The notes beneath the pieces were generated by a model. It did not search any database. It saw only the letters and a program-made list of their open reading frames with translations, and was not told where the DNA came from. DNA of 64,000 nucleotides from a virus, in IMG/VR virus record IMGVR_UViG_3300045136_000054, positions 28,873 through 92,872 of that record; one strand, given 5' to 3'. A program made the translations under genes and the position numbers. This document shows positions 39,110-47,501 of this stretch, one piece after another (the first letter of the stretch is position 1; each line of letters begins with the position of its first letter).

Positions 39110-39156
39110 AGACACTAACAGCAACTATTTGAGGATGATAACCTTAAAATGTGTCT
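39110..39156 (+). promoter_or_regulatory. Leader RNA element 2 (ACAGCAA family)
   Basis: AGACAC (39110-39115) pairs with GTGTCT (39151-39156) and encloses TAACAGCAACTATTT plus a small AGG/CCT hairpin. Begins 11 bases after the -10 box, so it is the first thing transcribed. Confidence 0.55.
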
Positions 39157-39174
39157 AGTTAATTCTTCTCAAAA

Positions 39175-39216
39175 AAGACATTAACAGCAAAATTTTTTAT
39201 TTAAACAATATGTCTT
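39175..39216 (+). promoter_or_regulatory. Leader RNA element 3 (ACAGCAA family), adjacent to RBS
   Basis: AAGACAT (39175-39181) pairs with ATGTCTT (39210-39216) and encloses TAACAGCAAAATTTTTT. The GGAGG ribosome-binding site starts at the very next base, so folding could control ribosome access. Confidence 0.58.
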
Positions 39217-39226
39217 GGAGGTCATT

Positions 39227-40687
39227 ATGACAGTCACAATCGCTCAAGCTTTAGAAAATCATTTCAATAAAACTGCATTCACAGAAAATGGTGCAATTTC
39301 AAATAAATCTACAAATTCACGAGTTTTAGATTTATTTAGCCAAGCTGGTGCACTTAGAACCGGAAGAGGTGCTGAAAATGCACACGATCTTTTCTTAGAT
39401 GCTTATAATGAAGATCCATTACTAACAGTCAAAACCTTATTTTATTTCCGCGATGTTCGTGGTGGACAAGGTGAGCGTGAAACATTTAGAGTGTTTTTAC
39501 GCGATCTAGCTAATATTGCTCCACACACAGTTCGTAGAAATCTTCATCTTATTCCAGAATATGGAAGATGGGATGACTTATATGCGTTAGTTGGTACTAG
39601 TGTTGAAAGTGACGCATTAAAATTGATGCGTGAACAATTTATCAAAGATTTAGAAAGTGATAAACCATCTATTTTAGCTAAATGGTTAAAATCAGAAAAC
39701 ACATCATCACCAAAATCGAGAGAACTTGCACGTAAAACTCGTGAAGCTTTTGGAATTTCACCAAAAACATATCGTCGTGGTCTTTCATTACTTCGTAAAA
39801 AAATTGATGTGTTAGAACGTACTTTATCATCTAATCAATGGGATAAAGTTGTTTATGAACATGTTCCATCACAAGCAAATCTTAAATATCGTAAAGCATT
39901 CATTAGACATGATAATGTTCGTTATATTGAATATTTAAATAAAGTCAATAATGGTGAAACAAAAATTAACGCATCGACTCAATTCCCATATGAAATTGTT
40001 CGTAATTGTTCAAATATCATGATTACTGAATCAGAGCGTAAAACTCTTGACACTATGTGGAACAATCAACCTGACTATATTGCTAAGGGCGAGAATAGTA
40101 TTTGTGTGTGTGACGTTTCAGGTTCAATGTCAGGTTTACCATTGCATGTTTCTATTTCTCTTGGTATTTATACAGCAGAACGAAACACTGGACCATTCCA
40201 TAATAAGTTTTTAACATTTTCATTGAATCCACAACTTCAGGAAGTTAAGGGTCGTGATATTTATGAAAAATACCAAAATTTATCTCGTGCAAAATGGGAT
40301 ATGAATACCGACATTAAGAAAGTATTTGATACTATTCTTAATGTTGCAATTAAAAACAACATTAAATCTGAAGATATGATTAAAAAGATTTATGTTATTT
40401 CAGATATGGAATTTGATGCTTGTGCTTATAATAATAGCGATACATTGTTTAATGTTATCAAAAAAGAATGGGATGAAAAAGGTTATGAAATGCCACTTCT
40501 AGTATTTTGGAACGTTGCATCAAGAAACAAACAATTTCCAATGTGTATGGATGATCGTGGATTCTTAAACGTTTCGGGTTGTAGCCCAAGCATTTTCAAA
40601 AATTTAATGTCTGGAAAAATATTAGATGCATATGAAATGATGTTAGAAGTTCTTAATAGTGATAGATATAAAGCTATTACTGTTTAA
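39227..40687 (+). CDS. DUF2828 / Ro60(TROVE)-like protein with vWA domain
   Basis: 486 residues from ATG 39227 (RBS GGAGG). A helical-repeat first part (FYFRDVRGGQGERETFRVFL, LIPEYGRWDDLYAL) is followed by a vWA-type domain with MIDAS motif DVSGSMSG (about residue 296). This is the layout of DUF2828 and of Ro60/Rsr proteins, which bind misfolded RNA and tRNA-like Y RNAs. It lies just after tRNA-like genes and behind repeated RNA leaders, suggesting an RNA-binding role. A terminator follows. Confidence 0.8.
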   Translation: MTVTIAQALENHFNKTAFTENGAISNKSTNSRVLDLFSQAGALRTGRGAENAHDLFLDAYNEDPLLTVKTLFYFRDVRGGQGERETFRVFLRDLANIAPHTVRRNLHLIPEYGRWDDLYALVGTSVESDALKLMREQFIKDLESDKPSILAKWLKSENTSSPKSRELARKTREAFGISPKTYRRGLSLLRKKIDVLERTLSSNQWDKVVYEHVPSQANLKYRKAFIRHDNVRYIEYLNKVNNGETKINASTQFPYEIVRNCSNIMITESERKTLDTMWNNQPDYIAKGENSICVCDVSGSMSGLPLHVSISLGIYTAERNTGPFHNKFLTFSLNPQLQEVKGRDIYEKYQNLSRAKWDMNTDIKKVFDTILNVAIKNNIKSEDMIKKIYVISDMEFDACAYNNSDTLFNVIKKEWDEKGYEMPLLVFWNVASRNKQFPMCMDDRGFLNVSGCSPSIFKNLMSGKILDAYEMMLEVLNSDRYKAITV

Positions 40688-40709
40688 GAAGATCTTATAT
40701 CAAAATATT

Positions 40710-40741
40710 GGGGTAACCTGGTTACCCCATTTCTATTTATT
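40710..40741 (+). terminator. Intrinsic terminator after DUF2828 gene
   Basis: GGGGTAAC-CTG-GTTACCCC followed by ATTTCTATTTATTTTT. Confidence 0.82.
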
Positions 40742-40764
40742 TTTAGTTATAAATATTGTATAAT
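40736..40764 (+). promoter_or_regulatory. Promoter for tRNA-Thr(CGT)
   Basis: TTTATT (40736-40741), 17-base spacer, TATAAT (40759-40764). It uses the T-tract of the terminator as its -35 region. Confidence 0.68.
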
Positions 40765-40780
40765 TTCACTTTAAAATTAT

Positions 40781-40855
40781 GCCCTTATAGTTAAATTAGC
40801 ATAATAGCGGATTCGTAACCCGCAGTTACTAGTGCAATTCTAGTTGGGGGCACCA
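40781..40855 (+). tRNA. tRNA-Thr(CGT)
   Basis: Acceptor GCCCTTA/TGGGGGC, anticodon arm GCGGA-TTCGTAA-CCCGC (one A-C mismatch), T-arm ACTAG-TGCAATT-CTAGT with G55, encoded ACCA. Confidence 0.83.
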
Positions 40856-40870
40856 TATAGGAGAATTGTT

Positions 40871-41278
40871 ATGACTTGGGTAAAATATAAAGGAATGATG
40901 ATTTATAATCCTAAACGCCCAGAAATTAAAAAGACACGACGAGAAGAAGAATGGTGGTTAATTTGTGAAGTTGATTATGGTCTAGCAGCATTTTATAGAT
41001 ATTTAGTATTTAAAAGATTTGGTTTAAGACTACAACCAACTGCATGGAAACCACATATTACAATTTTAGATGGTAGAAAAGCCGTTAAACCAGAATTTAG
41101 AAAATTTTGGAAAAAATATGATAGACAAAAGATAGATTTTGAATATTCTGTAAATGTTGAGCAACATTGGAAATTTTGGGTATTACCAGTTAGATCTAAA
41201 AAATTAGAAGAAATAAGAAAAGAATTAGGATTTATTGGTAACTATCCATTTCACATAACTTTTGGAAGGATGTTATAA
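40871..41278 (+). CDS. 2H phosphoesterase-like protein, 135 aa
   Basis: Start chosen at ATG 40871 (RBS TAGGAG). Two H-x-T motifs, KPHITILDG (about 67-75) and FHITFGR near the C-terminus, are the signature of the 2H superfamily, which opens 2'-5' or cyclic phosphodiester bonds. Candidate roles are RNA end repair together with the phage RNA ligase, or cleavage of a cyclic-nucleotide defence signal as done by Acb1-type anti-CBASS proteins. Sequence alone does not decide. Follows tRNA-Thr by 15 bases. Confidence 0.72.
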   Translation: MTWVKYKGMMIYNPKRPEIKKTRREEEWWLICEVDYGLAAFYRYLVFKRFGLRLQPTAWKPHITILDGRKAVKPEFRKFWKKYDRQKIDFEYSVNVEQHWKFWVLPVRSKKLEEIRKELGFIGNYPFHITFGRML

Positions 41279-41301
41279 ATAAAAATAGGATATTTTTTGT
41301 T

Positions 41302-41327
41302 AAAAAAAATAAAAAATATGTTATAAT
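41302..41327 (+). promoter_or_regulatory. Promoter upstream of 41368 gene
   Basis: Perfect TATAAT at 41322-41327 preceded by TAGGATATTTTTTG as at other promoters. The -35 is weak. Confidence 0.55.
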
Positions 41328-41367
41328 ATTTTTAATATAGAAAAGGTATATAAAAGAGGAAAAGTAA

Positions 41368-41565
41368 ATGAACGTTAATGAGTTATTTAATATAAAAAAT
41401 AACTTCACAAATTTAGGTGAATGGAAAAAAACTGTCATAGAAAAATATAATGGTATAATTAAAATTGACCCATATGATGAAAATGTTTATAATGCAACAA
41501 ATTCTCGTGGTCATATTATTGGATATTTTAATATATCCGAATCTTATGGAGAAATAGTTAAATGA
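41368..41565 (+). CDS. Hypothetical protein, 65 aa
   Basis: RBS AGAGGAAAAG. Starts MNVNELFNIKNN, loosely like the MKxxELF family. Remainder unrecognised. Its stop overlaps the next start (AAATGA). Confidence 0.65.
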   Translation: MNVNELFNIKNNFTNLGEWKKTVIEKYNGIIKIDPYDENVYNATNSRGHIIGYFNISESYGEIVK

Positions 41566-41720
41566 TAGCTAGTATTCTTATTTTTTTACTAATTTCATTT
41601 ATTGCAGTTTGTGTTTTTCTTTTATGTGATTTAATAAATTATGTAATCAATCGTGATTCTAATATAACATCAATTATATCGTCACTTATTGATGATGATA
41701 TAAAAAATAACCCACATTGA
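41562..41720 (+). CDS. Small membrane protein, 52 aa
   Basis: ATG overlaps the upstream TGA. One long hydrophobic N-terminal helix (about 3-27), then a polar tail. Translationally coupled. Function unknown. Confidence 0.55.
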   Translation: MIASILIFLLISFIAVCVFLLCDLINYVINRDSNITSIISSLIDDDIKNNPH

Positions 41721-41853
41721 TTAAAAAATAACAATTTTTAACACTAATGGTGCGCAAACATTAGTATTTTATATGTTGACTTTGACATAGTAAAAGTTGT
41801 TGTATAGTAAATTGCGTAAATTTGTTTATAATATAAACGAAAGGAGTAATTAT

Positions 41854-42039
41854 ATGGTAATTTTGAAAGAAGGTCGTAAGGTAACAATTCCAGCTGGCAC
41901 ACGTGTCACACGTCTTGGTAAAACTACAAAACGTGAACGAGATAGTCGTGTTACCATTCGTTCAGTAGAACAAACAAAAAACGGCAAAACAAAAATCTAC
42001 TGGAAATCACATGGTTATCTAGCATCAGCTGTACTTTAA
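41854..42039 (+). CDS. Small basic protein, 61 aa
   Basis: ATG 41854 behind AAAGGAG. Very rich in Lys, Arg and Thr with beta-like pattern, consistent with an SH3-like or nucleic-acid-binding fold. A TTGACA/TATAGT promoter-like pair lies at 41781-41807 (short spacer), and a strong terminator follows. An own transcription unit. Confidence 0.75.
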   Translation: MVILKEGRKVTIPAGTRVTRLGKTTKRERDSRVTIRSVEQTKNGKTKIYWKSHGYLASAVL

Positions 42040-42071
42040 TTATATTAATATATAATTTAATTATAAAATAT

Positions 42072-42110
42072 ATGGGTGTATTCTAAGAATACACCCATTA
42101 TATTATTTTT
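42072..42110 (+). terminator. Strong intrinsic terminator
   Basis: ATGGGTGTATTCT pairs with AGAATACACCCAT (perfect), then TATATTATTTTT. Confidence 0.85.
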
Positions 42111-42238
42111 GTGAAAGAATTTTAATAAATATTAATATATAAGAAAAATTTATTATTAATTACTAACATTTTACATAATAACATAAAAATATAATTTTAA
42201 TATATAATTTAGCTATGTATTAATAGGAAGAAAAACAA

Positions 42239-42712
42239 ATGGAAAAGATCATTACATTTTTGTTACTTATTATGATTTCTTCTATATGTTATTCTGCATC
42301 TGCTATTGTTGTTCAAGTTGAAGATAAAAAAATAGGAAGAATACATTCTGCCAAATCAGTAAATGATGCAGTTGAAAGTGCTTTAAATGAATGTAAAAAA
42401 ATAACAAATAAAGAGTGTATATTATTACTTAAAAGTGGTAGACCTGGTTGGGGAGCTATAGCGATTGGAGAAGATGGATTTTGGGTAGTATTGAGTGAAA
42501 ATAGCAGAGCTGATGCAATAATATCAGTCATGAAAGAATGTGATAATAGATTTGTTGGTTGTAAATTAATAGATGTATTTTTTGATTTTGTTGCCGCAGA
42601 CAAGTTTCCTGAAATTATTCCACCTCATGATTATGTTAAACCAGAAAATAACACAGAAGAAAAATCAAAAAATTCCCCTAAAAAATTAAAAGATACGGAA
42701 ATATTAATTTAA
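42239..42712 (+). CDS. Secreted DUF4189-like protein, 157 aa
   Basis: Signal peptide (about 1-19) followed by two units of the type DAVESALNEC...C and GWGAIAIGEDG, the DUF4189 pattern with paired Cys probably joined in the periplasm. A Lys/Glu-rich tail follows. Function of the family unknown. RBS AGGAAG. The 130-base region before it is AT-rich and without features. Confidence 0.65.
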   Translation: MEKIITFLLLIMISSICYSASAIVVQVEDKKIGRIHSAKSVNDAVESALNECKKITNKECILLLKSGRPGWGAIAIGEDGFWVVLSENSRADAIISVMKECDNRFVGCKLIDVFFDFVAADKFPEIIPPHDYVKPENNTEEKSKNSPKKLKDTEILI

Positions 42713-42717
42713 ATTTT

Positions 42718-43242
42718 ATGAAATTAAAAGAATTATATAAAGAAAATAGAAAGCCTATTATATATCTAGATTTAGATGGTGTTCTTGCTAATTTTAATGA
42801 GGCTGTTAAACAATATACTGGTAAATATCCAAGTGAACAAAATGACGATGAAATGTGGGAAATTATTCAAAAAGATCCACATTTTTATTCTAAGTTAAAA
42901 GAAATGGAATCTGCTGAATATTTATTTGGTGAAATTCAAGATATTGCTAAAAAATATGGCTATGATATAAAAATTTTAACAGCTATACCACGAAAAAGTA
43001 CTATGCCGTTTGCTGAAGACGATAAAAGAAAATGGGTAAAAGAACATTTTGGTAATATTGAAGTTGTTTTGGGTCCATATTCACATGATAAATGGAAACA
43101 TGCAAAATCTGGTGATATTTTAATAGATGATAGAAAATCAAATATAGATGATTGGGTAAAAAAAGGTAATTCAATAGGAATTCTTTATAAAAATCCCAAT
43201 GACACAATTGAAAAATTATTATCTATTGTAGGAGAAAAATAA
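42718..43242 (+). CDS. HAD-family 5'-nucleotidase with head-targeting-like N-terminus
   Basis: 174 residues. The start MKLKELYKE|N fits the targeting pattern. A HAD domain follows with catalytic DLDGVLANF (Asp nucleophile and acid), LTAIPRK (motif II Thr) and LIDDRKSNI (motif IV), as in 5'(3')-deoxyribonucleotidases of the NT5C type. Would dephosphorylate nucleotides. Confidence 0.8.
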   Translation: MKLKELYKENRKPIIYLDLDGVLANFNEAVKQYTGKYPSEQNDDEMWEIIQKDPHFYSKLKEMESAEYLFGEIQDIAKKYGYDIKILTAIPRKSTMPFAEDDKRKWVKEHFGNIEVVLGPYSHDKWKHAKSGDILIDDRKSNIDDWVKKGNSIGILYKNPNDTIEKLLSIVGEK

Positions 43243-43244
43243 AA

Positions 43245-43706
43245 ATGATTAAATTTTTTATAATTATGCTTTATGGATTTATTAAATTTAATGAAGTTCA
43301 GCCAAACATTAGTCAATGGAGAAAAATTATAGAATATTTAGATTCGATAATTGAAAAAGAATCAGATTTATTATCAGATTTAATTATTGACAATAATGCA
43401 TATGATGATTTAATTTTTGTTATTAATTCAGTTGATCAGGTACCAACAGCTGAGCAATGGAGAAATATTAAAAATTTAATAGAAAAAATTATAATTAGTT
43501 TTGAAAAATCTAAAAAAGATGATGTATATACGTATACAAATAATGTTTATATTAATACACCAGATTTTTTGGAAAATTATTTTATAGATCAAAACTATTT
43601 AGATGATGAATTTAATGAAAGTTCAAATTCTAATAATAACGAAGAAATTAAAATATTAGATAATTTTGTTAGTAAATCATATAAACAAACATCTTTTGAT
43701 TTTTAA
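43245..43706 (+). CDS. Hypothetical protein with internal duplication, 153 aa
   Basis: Two similar segments, QPNISQWRKIIEYLDSII (about 23-40) and QVPTAEQWRNIKNLIEKII (about 65-83), show an internal repeat. Acidic, Asn-rich C-terminus. Family not recognised. Two bases after the nucleotidase gene. Confidence 0.7.
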   Translation: MIKFFIIMLYGFIKFNEVQPNISQWRKIIEYLDSIIEKESDLLSDLIIDNNAYDDLIFVINSVDQVPTAEQWRNIKNLIEKIIISFEKSKKDDVYTYTNNVYINTPDFLENYFIDQNYLDDEFNESSNSNNNEEIKILDNFVSKSYKQTSFDF

Positions 43707-43708
43707 AA

Positions 43709-44023
43709 ATGTCAGACGAAAAAAATAATTTAAATTCTGATTTTTCTGAATTTAAGAATAAATTATTATCATTAATAAATCGTGCATTTGTTGAAAAACA
43801 TGCACCAGATTTAATTCTTAAAATGATAGAAGATAATAAAGTTTCTATTGATGATATTATAAAATCATATCAGTTTTACAATAAAATTTTCTATACTATA
43901 GATATAAATTTTATAGCTAATATAAAATATGGGTGTAAATTATTATGTGATATGTATGATGTTGGTGAATATACAAAATACACAGAATTTTTAGAACATC
44001 TAAAAATAAATCATAAAATTTAA
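43709..44023 (+). CDS. Hypothetical helical protein, 104 aa
   Basis: Predominantly helical and acidic. No family recognised. Starts 2 bases after the preceding stop. Confidence 0.65.
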   Translation: MSDEKNNLNSDFSEFKNKLLSLINRAFVEKHAPDLILKMIEDNKVSIDDIIKSYQFYNKIFYTIDINFIANIKYGCKLLCDMYDVGEYTKYTEFLEHLKINHKI

Positions 44024-44103
44024 TATAAATAATTATGAGATATAGTTCATTATGAATATATCTCTCATATTATTAACTTGCTTATTAATAAGGAGGAAAA
44101 ACT

Positions 44104-44568
44104 ATGGTTCTAAATGTTTTAAAAGATCAATTACCTCAAAAACATACTGATATATTTGGTCCACTCTTTCCAAGAACGATTGGGTTTGATGATGTTTTTT
44201 CTATAATGGATAAGTTGTTTGATGATAATTTTCATGTAAATGTTCCTTCATATCCACCATATAACTATATTAAATTGGGTGATAATAAATGGCAATTAGA
44301 ATTCGCTATTGCCGGATTTAAAAAAGATGAATTGTCTGTTGAGTTGGATAAAAATGTTTTAGTCGTTAGAGGTCAAAAAAATAAAGAACAAAAGGATGAA
44401 AATAAACAATATGTTTTTCGTGGATTTAGCCAAAGACAATTTAAAACATTGTTTACTGTTCATGATGGTGTAGATATTGAAGAATGCGAATTTAATGATG
44501 GTGTTTTAACTATTACTTTAGTTAAGCCAGAAAAAGAATCACACATTAAAAAAATAGCTATTAAATAA
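44104..44568 (+). CDS. Small heat-shock protein (Hsp20)
   Basis: 154 residues. An alpha-crystallin domain (about 52-150) contains ELSVELDKNVLVVRG, FRGFSQRQFKTLFTV and the C-terminal GVLTITLVKPE. ATP-independent chaperone that holds unfolded proteins; T4-like and cyanophages often carry one. RBS AGGAGG. Single-gene unit closed by a strong terminator. Confidence 0.92.
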   Translation: MVLNVLKDQLPQKHTDIFGPLFPRTIGFDDVFSIMDKLFDDNFHVNVPSYPPYNYIKLGDNKWQLEFAIAGFKKDELSVELDKNVLVVRGQKNKEQKDENKQYVFRGFSQRQFKTLFTVHDGVDIEECEFNDGVLTITLVKPEKESHIKKIAIK

Positions 44569-44599
44569 AATTAAAAAATAAATATAGTGTAATTTTTTT

Positions 44600-44638
44600 A
44601 ACCCTTAGAATTTAATAAATTCTAAGGGTTATTGTTTT
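44600..44638 (+). terminator. Strong intrinsic terminator after hsp20
   Basis: AACCCTTAGAATTTA pairs with AATTCTAAGGGTT, followed by ATTGTTTT. Confidence 0.85.
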
Positions 44639-44682
44639 AAATATAATAAATATATTTAAGATTAATATATAGGATTAGTAAA

Positions 44683-45072
44683 ATGAAAAAAATATTTTTT
44701 ATCATATCATTAGCATTTTTATCTGGTTGTTCACATATATCTATAAATTATGATCCAGTAGAATATGAACATGTTATTACACTTTCTGTTATAGCAGATG
44801 ATATTTCTAATTCATGTTCTGATAAAAATAATTTATTATACTCTTTAAATAGTTTATATTTGAATTTACGATTTTTAGAAAAATATTCGAAATATCAAAA
44901 TAATAATGAAGAATTATATAATATAATAATAAAGCTAAAAGATAGCGTTGATAAGTTTAAAAAAGATGTTGAATTGTCTAAATCATTTAATTTAGAATAT
45001 TGTAAATTACAAGGAGAATTTTTAACAGCTTCTATTGATAGAACAATACAGGCTATTGCAAAAAGGAGATAA
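44683..45072 (+). CDS. Lipoprotein, 129 aa
   Basis: Signal with lipobox FLSGC (Cys 16), then a helical domain with two further Cys. Likely anchored in the envelope. No family recognised. First of a four-gene run (44683-46356). Confidence 0.72.
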   Translation: MKKIFFIISLAFLSGCSHISINYDPVEYEHVITLSVIADDISNSCSDKNNLLYSLNSLYLNLRFLEKYSKYQNNNEELYNIIIKLKDSVDKFKKDVELSKSFNLEYCKLQGEFLTASIDRTIQAIAKRR

Positions 45073-45077
45073 TTTAA

Positions 45078-45320
45078 ATGACAGATATTTCAAAATTTTT
45101 ATCATCTGATGATAAGTTTGTTTCAAAAATAACAAAAATGGCTGTATCGGCAAAACAATACTATGATAATGGAAAATTAACAGAGGTTGAATATGAAAAT
45201 ATTTTAAAAAATATTGAAACAATGTATGAAATAGAAAAAGAAGCAAGTAGTATAGAAAGAAAGAAATTATTAGAAGAAGCAATTAATGTTATTAGAACTG
45301 TGATGTCATTTATTAAATGA
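45078..45320 (+). CDS. Hypothetical helical protein, 80 aa
   Basis: Lys/Glu-rich and helical, with RBS AAAGGAG. No family recognised. Overlaps the next gene by 4 bases (ATGA). Confidence 0.65.
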   Translation: MTDISKFLSSDDKFVSKITKMAVSAKQYYDNGKLTEVEYENILKNIETMYEIEKEASSIERKKLLEEAINVIRTVMSFIK

Positions 45321-45607
45321 AAGAAAAAGAATTCGCTATAATATTTGATGTAGATTATATGAGTGATGAGTTTCAAGCTGCTTCCATATTTTCTTCGATA
45401 TATTGTGAATTTAGATTACATCGATATATTTTAGAAAATAGATATTTTATTAAAAAAACAACTAAAGATGTTGTATATTCTGACATTAAAGATATTATTA
45501 AAAACCTTTGTCAAATTCATGGTAAAGAAAAAATAGACGTATTTATAAAAAATATTTCAATAATAGATAAAAAAATACTTAAAAATATAAAGAGTGAATT
45601 TTTATGA
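45317..45607 (+). CDS. Hypothetical protein, 96 aa
   Basis: Small alpha/beta-looking protein beginning MKEKEFAIIFDVDYM. Overlaps both neighbours by 4 bases, so it is translationally coupled. No family recognised. Confidence 0.65.
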   Translation: MKEKEFAIIFDVDYMSDEFQAASIFSSIYCEFRLHRYILENRYFIKKTTKDVVYSDIKDIIKNLCQIHGKEKIDVFIKNISIIDKKILKNIKSEFL

Positions 45608-46356
45608 TTCTTTTAGATAAAGAAATTACACAATATTATGTCAGACCAACCGTGCAATATATTGCAAAACACATGTTTGAAAAAAAAATATATTTGACAG
45701 ATTTATATAAAATAGGAAATCTAACATTATCGCGTCTAGATAAATCAAAAAATGAGAAAATTTATTTACTTTGGAACAAAAATGAAAAACGTGACGTAAT
45801 TAATTTTGAATATTATGGTGGTAAAAATAAACTTCGAATTTTAAAAATTAAAAGGCATTTTAAAGAATTAACAAAAAAAGAAAAACAACAATATGATAAA
45901 TTAAAAAATATAGAAAAAGAAAAGAAAAATATTCTAAAATGCCCAAGTTTTATTAAAGGTTATGTTATAATAGAAAAAAAGAAACGAAAGTTAGATATAT
46001 GGCAAGTTGTTATGTCATATATTCATAATGAATATAGAGGTAAAGGATTAGGTTCCAAACTTTATGATGCTATAATAAATCATGATAATCTTATTCTTAT
46101 ATCAGACCATAAACAAACAAAAGATGCTAAAAATTTGTGGACAAATTTTATTAAAAATAAAAAATATAATATTTGTGCAATTGATATTAATAATATTAAA
46201 AAGATTTCAGCAGTATATTGGAATGATGATACTGAGAATATAGAATCTTCATTACCAATTTGGCATATACGTATGCCTCGTAACTATAAAAAACAAGATA
46301 TTAGATTAATAGCAATCAATAAAAATATAGATAGTAAAAATATATTTACAATTTGA
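45604..46356 (+). CDS. GNAT-type acetyltransferase-like protein
   Basis: 250 residues. The acetyl-CoA binding motif SYIHNEYRGKGLGSKLYDAI (about 139-158) is clear. A Lys-rich N-terminal half (about 1-110) has no known match. Would acetylate an unknown amine. Last gene of the 44683-46356 run. Confidence 0.7.
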   Translation: MILLDKEITQYYVRPTVQYIAKHMFEKKIYLTDLYKIGNLTLSRLDKSKNEKIYLLWNKNEKRDVINFEYYGGKNKLRILKIKRHFKELTKKEKQQYDKLKNIEKEKKNILKCPSFIKGYVIIEKKKRKLDIWQVVMSYIHNEYRGKGLGSKLYDAIINHDNLILISDHKQTKDAKNLWTNFIKNKKYNICAIDINNIKKISAVYWNDDTENIESSLPIWHIRMPRNYKKQDIRLIAINKNIDSKNIFTI

Positions 46357-46373
46357 CAAAAATGATATATAAT
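46345..46373 (+). promoter_or_regulatory. Promoter inside the end of the GNAT gene
   Basis: TTTACA (46345-46350), 17-base spacer, TATAAT (46368-46373). Drives the 46395 gene and the RNA ligase. Confidence 0.75.
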
Positions 46374-46394
46374 ATTACACAATAGGAACTATAT

Positions 46395-46634
46395 ATGAAC
46401 ATTAAAATAAAAGATTGGTCTATTATTATTGCGGCACTTGTTATGTCAAGTGCAATGTTGTTACATGATCCAAATAGACCACAACCATTAGTTGCTTTAG
46501 GATATATTACTTTAGCTATAATGGTGATAGGTCATTATTTTAAATTTAAAAATGATGAAATTGAAGCTTCAAAAAAAGATAATAAAGAACAATCAAATGA
46601 AAAACAGCCACAAATATTGAATGAAAAGAAGTAA
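46395..46634 (+). CDS. Two-helix membrane protein, 79 aa
   Basis: Two hydrophobic segments (about 7-22 and 31-52) with a charged Lys/Glu/Gln-rich cytoplasmic tail. No family recognised. Confidence 0.65.
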   Translation: MNIKIKDWSIIIAALVMSSAMLLHDPNRPQPLVALGYITLAIMVIGHYFKFKNDEIEASKKDNKEQSNEKQPQILNEKK

Positions 46635-46682
46635 CTTCTAAAATTAAATATTGAACATATATATAATTAGGAGTAGTTATAT

Positions 46683-47501
46683 ATGAGTACTTTTTCTGTT
46701 AAAGTACGTAAAATAGAAATATTGCCACATCCAAATGCTGATGCTTTAGAATTAGCTAAAGTTGATGATTATCATTGTGTGGTAAAAAAAGGTCAATATA
46801 AAACTGGTGATCTTGTTGTATATATTCCAGAAGCTGCTATCGTTCCAGAATGGATTTTGAAAAAATATGGATTTTGGAATGAAAAAGAAAATAAAGGAAT
46901 GCTTGCTGGATCAAAAGGTGATAGAGTTAAAGCAATAAAGCTTAGGGGTGAGTTGTCACTTGGTATTGTTATTCCAGTGAGTGCATTGAATAATTCAGAT
47001 TTACATGTAGAAGGAGTTGATGTTGCTGAGGAATTGGGCATTGTTAAGTATGAACCGCCAATTCCTGTTCATATGGCAGGAGAAGTATTTAATGCAGGTA
47101 CGCGTTTGACAGTAAATTATGACATTGAAAATATTAAAGCGTGGCCAGATGTTTTTGAAGATGGTGAAGATGTTGTAGTTACAGAAAAAATTCATGGCTG
47201 TGCTGATTATGATACAATAATTGATACATTAGAATTTGGTCCTATTAAAATTGGGCAGGTTTGCGATAAAAAGATATTTTGTCACGTAAAAGCTTTTGAT
47301 ATAACTACTAATGAAGTTGTTTATGAAAAAATTAATGGACATTCTATATTCCCAAATGATAAACAATGGTATGAAATTGAAACTGAAGATGGACAGATTA
47401 TTAAATTAACAGAAAATCATTTAGTTTGGTTACCTAAATTAAATTGTTATAGAGAAGTTAAATTCTTGACAGAAAATGATGAATTTTTATTATATTCTTA
47501 A
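46683..47501 (+). CDS. RNA ligase (Rnl5/DraRnl type), N-terminal part fused to split-intein N fragment
   Basis: 272 residues. Residues 1-172 are the N-terminal OB-like region of the DraRnl family (KVRKIEILPHPNADALELAK) through nucleotidyltransferase motif I EKIHG, with the AMP-accepting Lys. From Cys 173 (base 47199) a 100-residue intein N fragment follows, with block B TENHLVW. The split falls directly after motif I, so the ligase cannot work until trans-splicing with the product at 47660. RNA ligases repair cut tRNAs and nicked RNA. Confidence 0.9.
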   Translation: MSTFSVKVRKIEILPHPNADALELAKVDDYHCVVKKGQYKTGDLVVYIPEAAIVPEWILKKYGFWNEKENKGMLAGSKGDRVKAIKLRGELSLGIVIPVSALNNSDLHVEGVDVAEELGIVKYEPPIPVHMAGEVFNAGTRLTVNYDIENIKAWPDVFEDGEDVVVTEKIHGCADYDTIIDTLEFGPIKIGQVCDKKIFCHVKAFDITTNEVVYEKINGHSIFPNDKQWYEIETEDGQIIKLTENHLVWLPKLNCYREVKFLTENDEFLLYS

